From NCBI RefSeq assembly GCF_001027105.1, contig NZ_CP011526.1:2294001-2358000 (forward strand): a stretch of 64,000 bases of DNA, written 5' to 3'. The notes below the pieces were generated by a model. The model was given only the letters and a program-made list of their open reading frames with translations, searched no databases and had not been told where the DNA came from. The translations under genes were made by a program, and so were the position numbers. Positions 18,874 through 27,322 of this stretch are shown here, one piece after another; within the stretch, counting starts at the first letter, position 1, and each line of letters opens with the position of its first letter. The DNA comes from Staphylococcus aureus. GTDB lineage: Bacteria > Bacillota > Bacilli > Staphylococcales > Staphylococcaceae.

Positions 18874-18925
18874 AACAGCAGTAAGATGATTTTCAATTAG
18901 AAAATATCTTGCTGCTGTTCTCTAT
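18874..18925 (+). terminator. Terminator of the HTH regulator gene
   Basis: AACAGCAGTAAGAT pairs with ATCTTGCTGCTGTT (18906-18919), immediately past the stop codon, followed by TCTATTTAT. Confidence 0.8.
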
Positions 18926-18930
18926 TTATA

Positions 18931-19036
18931 CAATACTTCGTATTGAATGGCTTCGCTTTCCTAGGGTGCCGTCTCAGCCTTGGTCTTCGACTGGCACTGC
19001 TCCCTCAGGAGTCTCGCCATTAATACTACGTATTAA
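18931..19036. repeat. GC-rich inverted-repeat element (dispersed S. aureus repeat)
   Basis: About 105 bp, conspicuously more GC-rich than its surroundings, bounded by imperfect inverted repeats (AATACTTCGTATTGAATGGC, and the complement of GCCATTAATACTACGTATT). Internal complementary pieces (GTGCC/GGCAC, CTCC/GGAG) suggest a folded stem-loop. I remember near-identical sequence at many intergenic sites in S. aureus chromosomes and plasmids. It adjoins an IS1182-family remnant. Confidence 0.65.
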
Positions 19037-19043
19037 CATGTAA

Positions 19044-19433
19044 TTTTACTTTGAAATACTTAAAAAAATAAAACACTTTGCCCAACTTACACTACCAATA
19101 GAAACTGCTGTTAGAATTCCTCAAAATGATATTTCGCGATATGTTAATGAAATTGTTAAAAAGATAGCTGATAGCGAATTCGATGAATTCAGACATCATC
19201 GTGGCGCAACATCCTATCATCTAAAAATGATGTTAAAAATCACCTCATATTCATATACTCAATCTGAATTTTCTGGCCGTAGAATAGAAAAATTACTTCA
19301 TAACAGTATTCGAATGATGTGGTTAGCTCAAGATCAAACACCTTCTTATAAAACTATTAATCTTTTTAGAGTGAATCCTAATACTGATGCGCTAATTGAA
19401 TCTTTATTTATTCAGTTTCATAATAAAATGCAT
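19044..19433 (+). pseudogene. IS1182-family transposase, N-terminal remnant
   Basis: An open frame without a start codon encodes the N-terminal part of an IS1182/IS1272-type transposase: QLTLPIETAVRIP, ISRYVNEIVKKI, then MMLKITSYSYTQSEFSGRRI and LAQDQTPSYKTINLFRVNP. All are in one uninterrupted frame of about 130 codons. The start region and the entire DDE catalytic part are missing; the frame runs into a terminator hairpin at 19439. An ATG at 19227 gives a shorter frame but has no Shine-Dalgarno, so this is a decayed copy and not a functional gene. Confidence 0.85.
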
Positions 19434-19438
19434 ATCAA

Positions 19439-19483
19439 AAAAGCTGATTTCTATCAAATAATTAATAGAAATCAGCTTTTTTC
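19439..19483. terminator. Bidirectional terminator
   Basis: AAAAGCTGATTTCTAT pairs with ATAGAAATCAGCTTTT, with A-run and T-run on opposite sides. It can end the leftward CPBP gene and any readthrough from the transposase remnant. Confidence 0.85.
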
Positions 19484-19517
19484 ATTGCCTAAAAACTTAA
19501 TGTCCCGACCTCTTTAT

Positions 19518-20255
19518 CTACGCATAAATACTTATTACTGATATAACGAAAGAAACAAAATTATTTGCTATATGTAATGCAATTGTTGAACCTAGGTTTC
19601 TTCCAGATTTTAAATAAGTGAAAACTAATATGATGGATAGTATGAGATATGGACCAAACTCAAACGGCGACTTTGCATCAGTCACATGAATAAATGCAAA
19701 TAAGAACACCGAAACAATACTCATAGCTATAAAATTAAACTTCTTACCTAATTCTCCAATTAAAATATGTCTAAATACGATTTCTTCAACTATTGGACCT
19801 ACAATCACAATTAATAAGAATGCTACAGGTAAAAATGCAGGCACTTCAAACATTTTATTTAGCTCAAGTTCATTGGCTGTTTCACTATATTGCAAATGTT
19901 TAGGTAGAAACTGTGTCATATATTCATATGTATAAATTAAGATGAGAGCAATAATATACGTTATTGACAATCTAAGCCAATATTTTTTGATATACGCAAA
20001 ACCAGCTCGAAGCCTTGATGGCATCACTTTTAAATGAAATAAATAAAATGCGCCAATCCCAATCGTATATGCTAAAGCTTGTGTGATAGTCGCTACAAAT
20101 ATCAGATTACTATCGATTTCATAATAACCAAACAAAATTGGTCCTATGTAAGCTGCAATTGTGAGTGCATAAAATATAACACCTATAATTGGAATTATAA
20201 GCAAATCTCTCCATGCTATATCTTTAAACGTGTATTTCTTTTTTTCATTTTCCAC
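19518..20255 (-). CDS. CPBP-family intramembrane metalloprotease
   Basis: A 245-residue polytopic membrane protein (about 7 segments) of the Abi/CAAX-protease-related family. The three active-site motifs are present: EEIVFRH (Glu-Glu-x3-Arg), FAFIH and HIANN in the C-terminal part. These are required for glutamic-type intramembrane proteolysis in characterised members. Such proteins occur with bacteriocin immunity or stress signalling; nothing nearby indicates the substrate. It is divergent, 48 bp away, from a small hypothetical gene. Confidence 0.85.
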   Translation of the reverse strand: MENEKKKYTFKDIAWRDLLIIPIIGVIFYALTIAAYIGPILFGYYEIDSNLIFVATITQALAYTIGIGAFYLFHLKVMPSRLRAGFAYIKKYWLRLSITYIIALILIYTYEYMTQFLPKHLQYSETANELELNKMFEVPAFLPVAFLLIVIVGPIVEEIVFRHILIGELGKKFNFIAMSIVSVFLFAFIHVTDAKSPFEFGPYLILSIILVFTYLKSGRNLGSTIALHIANNFVSFVISVISIYA

Positions 20256-20303
20256 TGTTATATCCTTTCCTGTTTAATAATTGATTTTTGGAGGTACTTC
20301 TAC

Positions 20304-20633
20304 ATGATAAACGAAACTAAGTATATGAGACAACAAATTACTAATTTGATTCAAATCATTGATACGATTAAATATAATACTTTAATGACAGATTGGAACA
20401 TTCAAACGCATATTTATAAATTTAACCAAATAGTTACTAATGAATTGAATAAGTTCAAAGGCTTTGAAACATCATATATAATAAACGAAAATCAAGTTTC
20501 CTATTATGAAATTATAACACTACTTAATAAACGTCCCCTCCGACAAGTCGACTATGGTAACAAAATTCAATATCTTAATTTTTATCATACAGAACTATCT
20601 AACGCATTATTTGCAATTAAATTTGCCCATTAA
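20304..20633 (+). CDS. Hypothetical protein, 109 residues
   Basis: A soluble, probably helical protein with no domain I recognise. The frame is open further upstream on paper, but the ATG at 20304 has TGGAGGT at ideal spacing and the upstream part lies opposite the CPBP gene, so I take 109 residues. It has no cysteines and is Asn/Ile/Tyr-rich, consistent with staphylococcal composition. No neighbour suggests a function. Confidence 0.65.
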   Translation: MINETKYMRQQITNLIQIIDTIKYNTLMTDWNIQTHIYKFNQIVTNELNKFKGFETSYIINENQVSYYEIITLLNKRPLRQVDYGNKIQYLNFYHTELSNALFAIKFAH

Positions 20634-21077
20634 CCTATTTTTCATAAAATGTCATTTAAACAAGTTATTTATTAAAATTCACTTTATTACATAAATTATA
20701 CAATTAAAAAGTTTCTTCAAATTGTAAAGATGCATTAATCGAGTTATAATCATAATGATTAAGATGGTAGATTTAGTCTTATATAACTACATTTACTAAG
20801 ATTTAAATAGATGAGTACATAATGTATAAATTGGGAATATACAGTATGACTTACGGTAATATATCAATATATTGATATATTATTTGCACATGGGAGTATG
20901 CTATTTTTTATCTATACATCTTAAAAAAATTTACAGTTTTACAATTCAATATCATTAAACAAACAACATATTCAGCTTATTTTTCATTCTCTTACGTTAC
21001 AAGTTGTAAATACCATCGCGTTAAACAACAATAGCCAACGCTAATAAAATATATTGCGTTAAAGTGGAGTGATTAAT
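20634..21077. other. Intergenic region upstream of the RpiR regulator
   Basis: About 440 bp, AT-rich, without coding frames. It contains a perfect 26-bp palindrome (20857-20882) and otherwise no terminator or RNA I can define. Confidence 0.55.
20857..20882. promoter_or_regulatory. Perfect 26-bp palindrome upstream of the RpiR-family gene
   Basis: Every base from 20857 to 20882 (core ATATCAATATATTGATAT) is self-complementary. It lies about 195 bp before the regulator's start. It could be a regulator operator or, having no T-tract, a fortuitous AT palindrome. Confidence 0.4.
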
Positions 21078-21950
21078 ATGTCAAACGTACTAACAGAAAT
21101 AGATAGTCAATATCCATATATGACTAAAAATGAAAAAAAGATAGCTAAATTTATACTAAATTCACCTCAAAAGGTGATTAAAATGAGGTCTCAAGACTTA
21201 GCAAGCTTATTAGATATTAGTACATCATCAGTCATTCGATTCAGCAAGAAAATTACTGATGGCGGTTTTCACGACTTGAAAATAAATATATCTAAATATG
21301 TTCCTAAAGCATCATCAATTTACAATGTTGAATTAATGAATAACGAAAGCACAGAATCTTTAAGAACTAAACTCCATACACGTACTACACGCGCACTTAA
21401 TCATGCAAATAACGAATTAAATGATAAAACTATTGATCAAATATGTCATTGTTTAAAACGTTCTGAGACGATTTTTATATATGGTTTTGGCGCATCTTTT
21501 GTAGTTGCTACCGACTTATACCAAAAGTTATCAAGAATAGGTCTTAATATTCAACTTGTTCAAGAAACACATATTTTTGCTACATTATTAGCAACTCACA
21601 ATTCGAACGACAGTGTTATTCTTATTACTAACAATGGTACGCAAAGTGAAATGCAATCAATGGTTAAAGTTATTGATGACTACCATATACCTATAATTAC
21701 AATTACTAGTACAAGGGATAATCCCGTAGCACAGGCATCAAATATTGTTTTAACTTATGGGAAAACTGATGAAAATGAGATGCATATGGGAGCAACAACT
21801 TCATTATTTGCTCAAATGTTCACTATTGATATTTTATATTATCGTTATGTTGCATTAAATTATCACGCATCATTAGATTTCATAACACAATCTAAAATGG
21901 CTTTAGATAACTATCGTAAACATTTATCAAATATTAACTTTAAACATTAA
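21078..21950 (+). CDS. rpiRB: MurR/RpiR-family transcriptional regulator, probably RpiRB
   Basis: A 290-residue sugar-phosphate-responsive regulator. The N-terminal HTH_6 domain (about residues 1-77) includes LASLLDISTSSVIRFSKKI; the SIS domain (about residues 125-255) includes IFIYGFGASFVVATDL and ILITNNGTQSEMQ, the phosphosugar-binding loops. RpiR proteins of S. aureus link pentose phosphate metabolism to RNAIII. Counting genes from fdhA, its position agrees with the RpiR homologue named RpiRB, so the symbol is an inference from gene order. The start is the ATG at 21078, eight bases after GTGGAG. It is monocistronic. Confidence 0.78.
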   Translation: MSNVLTEIDSQYPYMTKNEKKIAKFILNSPQKVIKMRSQDLASLLDISTSSVIRFSKKITDGGFHDLKINISKYVPKASSIYNVELMNNESTESLRTKLHTRTTRALNHANNELNDKTIDQICHCLKRSETIFIYGFGASFVVATDLYQKLSRIGLNIQLVQETHIFATLLATHNSNDSVILITNNGTQSEMQSMVKVIDDYHIPIITITSTRDNPVAQASNIVLTYGKTDENEMHMGATTSLFAQMFTIDILYYRYVALNYHASLDFITQSKMALDNYRKHLSNINFKH

Positions 21951-22336
21951 CAGTCTTATATAAATTCTTTAATCATGTCATATAATAATTTATGCATCAT
22001 TTTCAAAGCTTACATGTCTTTTATCTTGTATAACATACGCATATGACCAATGATTTGATAAGGCCATTCAATTTCTTATATTAAAAACAAACGCAGTTGA
22101 TTAACGGATTCATTCCATATATCAATTGCGTTTGTTATTTTAATAATGCTATTTTTTATTTTAAAGCCCACAGTAAAAACTAACGATAATATTGCCACTT
22201 ATAAGTTTTTCACACTACAACTTCGATTTAAGCTATATTTATAAAAAAATGCGCCTACTCATAACATTCTTTGGCTATTTAACTTTAATAAGCTAGGGCC
22301 AAGTTTGTCATAAGATAAGCGCACATTATAATCATA
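21951..22336. other. Intergenic interval between convergent rpiRB and the permease
   Basis: About 385 bp. The rpiRB terminator lies at 22086-22141. No clear terminator is visible for the leftward permease, and there are no coding frames. Confidence 0.5.
22086..22141 (+). terminator. Terminator of rpiRB
   Basis: AACAAACGCAGTTGAT (22086-22101) pairs with ATCAATTGCGTTTGTT (22121-22136) with one G-T pair, followed by ATTTT. About 135 bp past the stop. Confidence 0.75.
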
Positions 22337-23716
22337 CTATTTTGCTTTTACATTATTTTTATTATATCTAATAAAATAATAAATCGTTACAATCGTTAAG
22401 AAGATGACACCAATAAGCACTGATATTCTAGTTTCAACATTAAATACCATACCAACCAATACTAATATTAAGAATAAGATTGTTAAATAGTTAGTTACTG
22501 CGCCACCAGGCATTTTGAATGGGTGACCTTCCAATTCTTCAGGGTGTAATTTTCTAAAACGTAAATGACTGAATAAAATCATAAACCAAGGAATCATACC
22601 TGGTAAAATAGACGCACTATAAACGTATACGAAAATACTCTTCGCTCCATCGATATATAAAGGTAAAATTACGTTTAATAAAGCACCAATTAAAATACCA
22701 AGAGATACTGCTACAACAGTGTACAATGGTACACCATTTCTCATGATTTTAGTAAATATTTTCGGCATTTCACCTTTATGAGCAAGTGTATAAATCATAC
22801 GACTCGCACTGAAAATACCTGAGTTACATCCTGACATTGCTGCAGTTAATACAACAAAGTTAATTAATCCAGCTGCAAATGTAATACCGATTTTAGCAAA
22901 TGTTGCAACAAACGGACTTCCAATGTCTCCTAATTGATTCCAAGGATACACTGAAACAATAACAAAAATAGCGCCTAAATAGAAAATTAAAATTCTCCAG
23001 ATAACACCATTCACTGCTTTAACGATATTTTTCTGAGGATCTTTAGTTTCACCTGCCGTAATACCTATCAGTTCCACACCTTGGTATGAACCAATTACAA
23101 TTGATAATGCAAAGAAGAAACCAACAATACCATTTGGCATAAATCCGCCATTTGTCCATAGATTAGAAATACCTACCGCATGGCCACCATTTCCAAAACC
23201 AAAGAAAATAAGACCAAAACCAGCAATAATCATTAAAATAATTGTTACAACTTTAATTAAAGCAAACCAAAATTCAAATTCTCCAAACGCTTTTACCGAG
23301 AATAAATTCGCTGCCATTAATAATAAAATAGCAATAACACCAGGAATCCAAGTTGGCAATTCCGGGAACCAAAACTTCATATATTCTCCTACTGCGATGA
23401 CCTCACTCATACCAACTACAATCCATTGGAATATATTACTCCATGCTGTCATATAACCTGCTGCAGGATGTATATAATCACTTGCAAATGTTGCAAATGA
23501 TCCTGTTGTAGGGTTTAAATAAATCATTTCCCCCATTGCTCTCATGATTAAAAATAAAAAGATACCCGCAATTAAATATGCAAGGATAACTGATGGGCCT
23601 GTCCATTTAATTGTACTTGTCGCACCCATGAAAAGCCCCACGCCAATCGTACCACCAAGTGCAATCATTTGAATTTGACGGGCACTCAATCCCCTTTGTA
23701 GTTCATTGTTCTCCAT
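22337..23716 (-). CDS. Amino acid permease (APC superfamily, AAT type)
   Basis: A 459-residue transporter with 12 expected membrane segments. The N-terminus [20 protein letters not shown] followed by GVGLFMG is the substrate-binding signature of the amino-acid transporter family that includes ProY, CycA and GabP. The conserved [15 protein letters not shown] region is present too. Substrate specificity cannot be assigned. A Shine-Dalgarno (GATGGGG) precedes the ATG. It is a single gene, divergent from two small membrane-protein genes. Confidence 0.85.
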   Translation of the reverse strand: MENNELQRGLSARQIQMIALGGTIGVGLFMGATSTIKWTGPSVILAYLIAGIFLFLIMRAMGEMIYLNPTTGSFATFASDYIHPAAGYMTAWSNIFQWIVVGMSEVIAVGEYMKFWFPELPTWIPGVIAILLLMAANLFSVKAFGEFEFWFALIKVVTIILMIIAGFGLIFFGFGNGGHAVGISNLWTNGGFMPNGIVGFFFALSIVIGSYQGVELIGITAGETKDPQKNIVKAVNGVIWRILIFYLGAIFVIVSVYPWNQLGDIGSPFVATFAKIGITFAAGLINFVVLTAAMSGCNSGIFSASRMIYTLAHKGEMPKIFTKIMRNGVPLYTVVAVSLGILIGALLNVILPLYIDGAKSIFVYVYSASILPGMIPWFMILFSHLRFRKLHPEELEGHPFKMPGGAVTNYLTILFLILVLVGMVFNVETRISVLIGVIFLTIVTIYYFIRYNKNNVKAK

Positions 23717-23995
23717 AACTTCTTACCCCATCTCTGATTGATACTAAATAAATCCATAAAAAAACTTATTGCCGTAATTATACTATAAATTATCGATTTT
23801 GGTACATTAATATTTGCATACCATGCAATCGTTTACAGAACTACTATAGCAGGCTTTTGCAACTTTGCAAACAATTATTTTGTGATTTTTCTAAAAAATT
23901 AAAAAAGTTGCTCAAGTACCGTTGAGTCACATACAACTTCAGCTATTCTTGGTAATTATGATATAATTTTAATAATATTAAAAAGGAGTATATCA

Positions 23996-24352
23996 ATGTT
24001 AAAACAAATACTGCTACGTGCTACAAAAATATCGGTACTCTTTGCTGTAGCATTTTTCATCATAAATTATATCGGTATGGAAAAACCTGACATCCTATAT
24101 TTAGTTGGAAGAACTATTATTGCAACACTTGCTTTCATACTCATTTGTCTTACAGTATTTACTATTATTAATTCTCCAGAGCGCAAGATTAAACTCGGTA
24201 CGACTTTACCGATTGCATTAATTATTGGTATCATTTTCGGCGCCATATTTTTAACGGTACAAATCGGTGTCATCACTGGGTTAATCATCGGTGTGATTGC
24301 TACGTTTATTTGGGAATTGATTGAAAAAAATAAAGGAGGTCGTTCATCATGA
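23996..24352 (+). CDS. Small membrane protein, 118 residues
   Basis: Four predicted membrane segments (about residues 10-27, 35-57, 65-85 and 88-108) and a short basic C-terminus. I do not recognise the family. AAAGGAG precedes the ATG. The last codons contain the Shine-Dalgarno AAAGGAGG for the next gene, whose ATG overlaps this stop (ATGA), so the two are translationally coupled. Confidence 0.75.
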   Translation: MLKQILLRATKISVLFAVAFFIINYIGMEKPDILYLVGRTIIATLAFILICLTVFTIINSPERKIKLGTTLPIALIIGIIFGAIFLTVQIGVITGLIIGVIATFIWELIEKNKGGRSS

Positions 24353-24534
24353 CAACAGCATTAATTGGTGTAATTGTATTAATCTTACTAATTATTAGCT
24401 TTGTGCCAAACTACCGTGCTATGAAATCAGCAAAAGAACAAGGAAGTAATGCAACAAGAGCTACAATTATGGTAGGCATAGATATTATCTTAATTGTACT
24501 TATCATCGTGACGTTATTATTAAAATATATGTAA
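24349..24534 (+). CDS. Small membrane protein, 61 residues, coupled to the previous gene
   Basis: A two-helix membrane protein (about residues 3-21 and 40-58) separated by a polar loop NYRAMKSAKEQGSNATR. Start codon and upstream stop overlap by four bases (ATGA), with AAAGGAGG ideally placed inside the upstream gene. Function unknown; the coupling suggests a two-component membrane complex with the 118-residue protein. Confidence 0.75.
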   Translation: MTTALIGVIVLILLIISFVPNYRAMKSAKEQGSNATRATIMVGIDIILIVLIIVTLLLKYM

Positions 24535-24540
24535 CTATTT

Positions 24541-24632
24541 AAACCACCCTATCTCATACATAAACATGAACGTTCTACCATTTCACATACATATGGTCGT
24601 CCATTTAATGAGGTAAGGTGGTTTTCTCGTTA
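24541..24632. terminator. Bidirectional long-stem terminator
   Basis: AACCACC-CTATCTCAT pairs with ATGAGGTAAGGTGGTT across a long loop, with TTTTCTCGTT after it. It separates the rightward pair from the leftward small membrane gene. Confidence 0.65.
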
Positions 24633-24821
24633 AAGTTTACCTTGTAATAGTAAAAAATAGCCAATTGTTGCGAGTATTAAATAAATCATTGAACCAACAA
24701 CAAAAGATCTTACTTGCACGCGAAATGGTGTCTGTTTGTTAAATATAGGACCAATCACCAAATTTCCAACGCCTAAAATTACTGGACCAGCTAGAAAAAA
24801 CAATATAATGTAACCCATCAT
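24630..24821 (-). CDS. Small membrane protein, 63 residues
   Basis: Two hydrophobic segments (about residues 3-22 and 41-59) and a basic loop. No family recognised. AGGAGG precedes the tandem ATG start. It follows the HAD phosphatase gene by 10 bp on the same strand, so they share a transcript. Confidence 0.7.
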   Translation of the reverse strand: MMGYIILFFLAGPVILGVGNLVIGPIFNKQTPFRVQVRSFVVGSMIYLILATIGYFLLLQGKL

Positions 24822-24831
24822 GATACGCCTC

Positions 24832-25467
24832 CTATTTCGTAAAGAAACGCGCTACAATTTGATCGTAATCAATATCTTTTGCTACATAATCTACATTAGA
24901 AAAGTCCTGTGCGCTTGTCATTTTATTCGTATTAACAATAACATCTAATCCAGCTGCAATCGCGGCTGTTGCACCATTTACAGAATCTTCAATAGCCAAA
25001 CATTGTGTCGGCATATAATTTAATTGTTGTACTGCAGATAAATATAATTCAGGGTCAGGTTTAACTTGTTCAACATCTTCTCTACCAACAACTACCTCTA
25101 TATAATCGTCTAGACCTAATGCTTTAAAGGTGGGCATTATTTCCGCTTTCACACTACTTGTGGCAATTGCCATAGGAATGTGACGTTGCTTTAAAAATGC
25201 CATCAATGATTTAATCGTATCAATCATCGGTAATGTTGTACTAGTAAGATGATGTTCTTCATAAAGTTTATCTTTATTTTCCGAACCAATCGCTTTAATT
25301 AAATGGTCATGCAAATCTGTAGCTGCTCCTCCAATAGAAGAACGATAAAAATCAATGCTTATAGGATCGGCATTATGCATCTCTAAATGTTTATTAATAA
25401 CATTAAATAAATGTTGTTCCGTATCTATTATTGTTCCATCGAAATCAAATATAACTGCTCTATACAT
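24832..25467 (-). CDS. HAD-superfamily phosphatase (beta-phosphoglucomutase-like)
   Basis: A 211-residue cytosolic hydrolase. Motif I is DFDGTIIDT with nucleophile Asp8 and Asp10; motif II is IATSS; motif III is KPDPELYLSA; motif IV is IEDSVNG. The helical cap between motifs I and II makes it subfamily I, of the beta-phosphoglucomutase/phosphoglycolate phosphatase type. The substrate is probably a small sugar phosphate but is not predictable from sequence. Confidence 0.88.
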   Translation of the reverse strand: MYRAVIFDFDGTIIDTEQHLFNVINKHLEMHNADPISIDFYRSSIGGAATDLHDHLIKAIGSENKDKLYEEHHLTSTTLPMIDTIKSLMAFLKQRHIPMAIATSSVKAEIMPTFKALGLDDYIEVVVGREDVEQVKPDPELYLSAVQQLNYMPTQCLAIEDSVNGATAAIAAGLDVIVNTNKMTSAQDFSNVDYVAKDIDYDQIVARFFTK

Positions 25468-25541
25468 ATATTTACTCCTCTATTTTTTCTCTTTATCAAA
25501 GCTTAACATAGTCCGATGACCACTTCATTCTATTAGTGCAA

Positions 25542-26459
25542 TTATAACTTTTTTGACCAATACTTTGCTAAAATAGGCCCTGTTATATTATGAATGAAAC
25601 TAAACACTGCGCCTGGTACTGCTGCAATTGGATTAAAATGCAATGCTGCTAATGACACAGCTAAACCAGAGTTCTGCATTCCAACTTCAATACTGACTGC
25701 TTTTTGATCTTGTCGATCTAATTTTAAAAGACGAGCTAACCAATATCCAATCGTATACCCTAATACGTTATGTAAAATAACTACTAAAAATATTAATAAT
25801 CCTGTAGTTAAGATTTGGTGCTTACTGCCACCTACAACTATTGCTAAAATTAATGAAATAGCAACAACTGATATAATTGGCAAAGCTGTAGAAGCTTTTT
25901 CAGCAATTTTACGATTAATAATTTGCAAAACAATACCTAAAGCAATTGGAATTAATACAACTTGAACAACTGACCACAACATACTCACGAAAGATACTTC
26001 CAACCATTCATTTGCAAATAGATATATTAACGCAGGTGTAACGAATGGCGCTAGCAACGTAGAGACCGTCGTAATAGAAACAGAAAGTGCTACGTTAGCT
26101 TTGGCTAAATAACTCATTACATTACTTGATGTCCCACCCGGACAACATCCAACTAATATTACGCCAACAGCAATATCAGGTGGTAAATGAAAAGACTTTG
26201 CAATTATAAATGCTAATGTGGGCATAATACTGAATTGTAGACAGACACCAATAATTACTGCTCTAGGTGCTTTAAAGACCATTTTGAAATCATTAGGTGT
26301 AATTGTTAATCCCATACCTAACATAACAATACCAAGTAAATAAGGTACCCATTTACCTAATGTCGCAACATGTTGTGGGAAAATAAATCCAATAACAGCT
26401 GCTACTAACATCCATACCAAAAAACTCTTCGTGGCAAATATACTCAATTTTTGAAACAT
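25542..26459 (-). CDS. Bile acid:sodium symporter (BASS)-family transporter
   Basis: A 305-residue membrane protein with about 9-10 segments. Family motifs include VGCCPGGTSSNVMSYLAK and, near the C-terminus, EVGMQNSGLAVSLA, which line the Na+ and substrate sites. Bacterial relatives carry organic acids such as pantoate or keto acids, so a bile acid is not implied. The start is the ATG at 26459 with GAGGATG upstream; a frame extending 14 codons further lacks a Shine-Dalgarno. It is about 75 bp upstream of the HAD phosphatase gene. Confidence 0.85.
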   Translation of the reverse strand: MFQKLSIFATKSFLVWMLVAAVIGFIFPQHVATLGKWVPYLLGIVMLGMGLTITPNDFKMVFKAPRAVIIGVCLQFSIMPTLAFIIAKSFHLPPDIAVGVILVGCCPGGTSSNVMSYLAKANVALSVSITTVSTLLAPFVTPALIYLFANEWLEVSFVSMLWSVVQVVLIPIALGIVLQIINRKIAEKASTALPIISVVAISLILAIVVGGSKHQILTTGLLIFLVVILHNVLGYTIGYWLARLLKLDRQDQKAVSIEVGMQNSGLAVSLAALHFNPIAAVPGAVFSFIHNITGPILAKYWSKKL

Positions 26460-26726
26460 TGTTAACACATCCTCGTCGATAATATTGAAAAATATTACCA
26501 TAAGACCAGTAAGGTTACAATTACTTTTCTGAAAATTAAGATTATTTAGTCATTCTCTTCTTATTGCAAATATTTTATCACTGATAAACAATTATTTTAA
26601 ACTTCATTCAAAAGTCTTAGTGAATAAAGAAAAAAAGCGTGGTAAAATCAACTTGAACAAAATTAAGTCACCTTTATAAATATTAAACGTGTATTTAATG
26701 CCATGTATTCCTCGGGAGGTCCTCAC

Positions 26727-27257
26727 ATGTTAATTGATAAATTCGAAACATACATCATCAACATCGCCGGTTTAAATGACCGTACTACTAGAAAAAAATT
26801 AAGTAAGTTATGCAAAAGTGTACAATTTTGTGATGCGTTGCAATTCTCAATAAACAAACAGTTTAATCAGTATGTATTAGAAATTAGCTTACCAAAGCAA
26901 CAACTTCCATACTTCATTTCATTTTTAAGTTTTCATCAGTATAGTATTTTCCAAGTACTTTCACCAAAGAAAATAAATGAATTACTTGATTCTGATAATT
27001 TATATCAATCTGCAAAGCGTTTCGATATCAATATTGATGGCTTGCAAGATGCTTTCATTAAAGACAAAGTCATCGATATTATGAATATGTTCCAAAATCA
27101 CACTGATATCACTTATACGTTGAATAAGTCTCATGCACATATTATATGTACGCCAGAAATATTTGCTAAATTGTTACATACGATTGCAACTAGAAATATC
27201 GACATTCTATCTGCCAATTATAGATCGTCATCTATGAGCAAAGCTCGTATATCATAA
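26727..27257 (+). CDS. Hypothetical protein, 176 residues
   Basis: A soluble protein of mixed composition with no signal peptide or membrane segment and no family I recognise. GGGAGGT lies just upstream of the ATG at 26727; an ATG eight codons earlier has no Shine-Dalgarno. It is monocistronic, ending at a strong shared terminator, and nothing adjacent suggests a role. Confidence 0.7.
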   Translation: MLIDKFETYIINIAGLNDRTTRKKLSKLCKSVQFCDALQFSINKQFNQYVLEISLPKQQLPYFISFLSFHQYSIFQVLSPKKINELLDSDNLYQSAKRFDINIDGLQDAFIKDKVIDIMNMFQNHTDITYTLNKSHAHIICTPEIFAKLLHTIATRNIDILSANYRSSSMSKARIS

Positions 27258-27259
27258 TA

Positions 27260-27319
27260 AAAGACACATCTATACGATGATCATTTACAATGATTGCGTA
27301 TAGTGATGTGTCTTTTTTT
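27260..27319. terminator. Bidirectional terminator between convergent genes
   Basis: AAAGACACATC and CTATAC halves pair with GTATAG and GATGTGTCTTT, with A-run and T-run flanks. Serves the hypothetical gene and the PTS gene. Confidence 0.85.
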
Positions 27320-27322
27320 GTA

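Noticed and set aside
19227..19541. Intact small gene of 104 codons
   Set aside because: Homology to IS1182 transposase continues upstream without a start codon, and the 3' end is a terminator; it is a remnant.
20079..20303. N-terminal extension of the 109-residue protein
   Set aside because: It lies opposite the start of the CPBP gene and lacks a Shine-Dalgarno; the ATG at 20304 has an excellent one.
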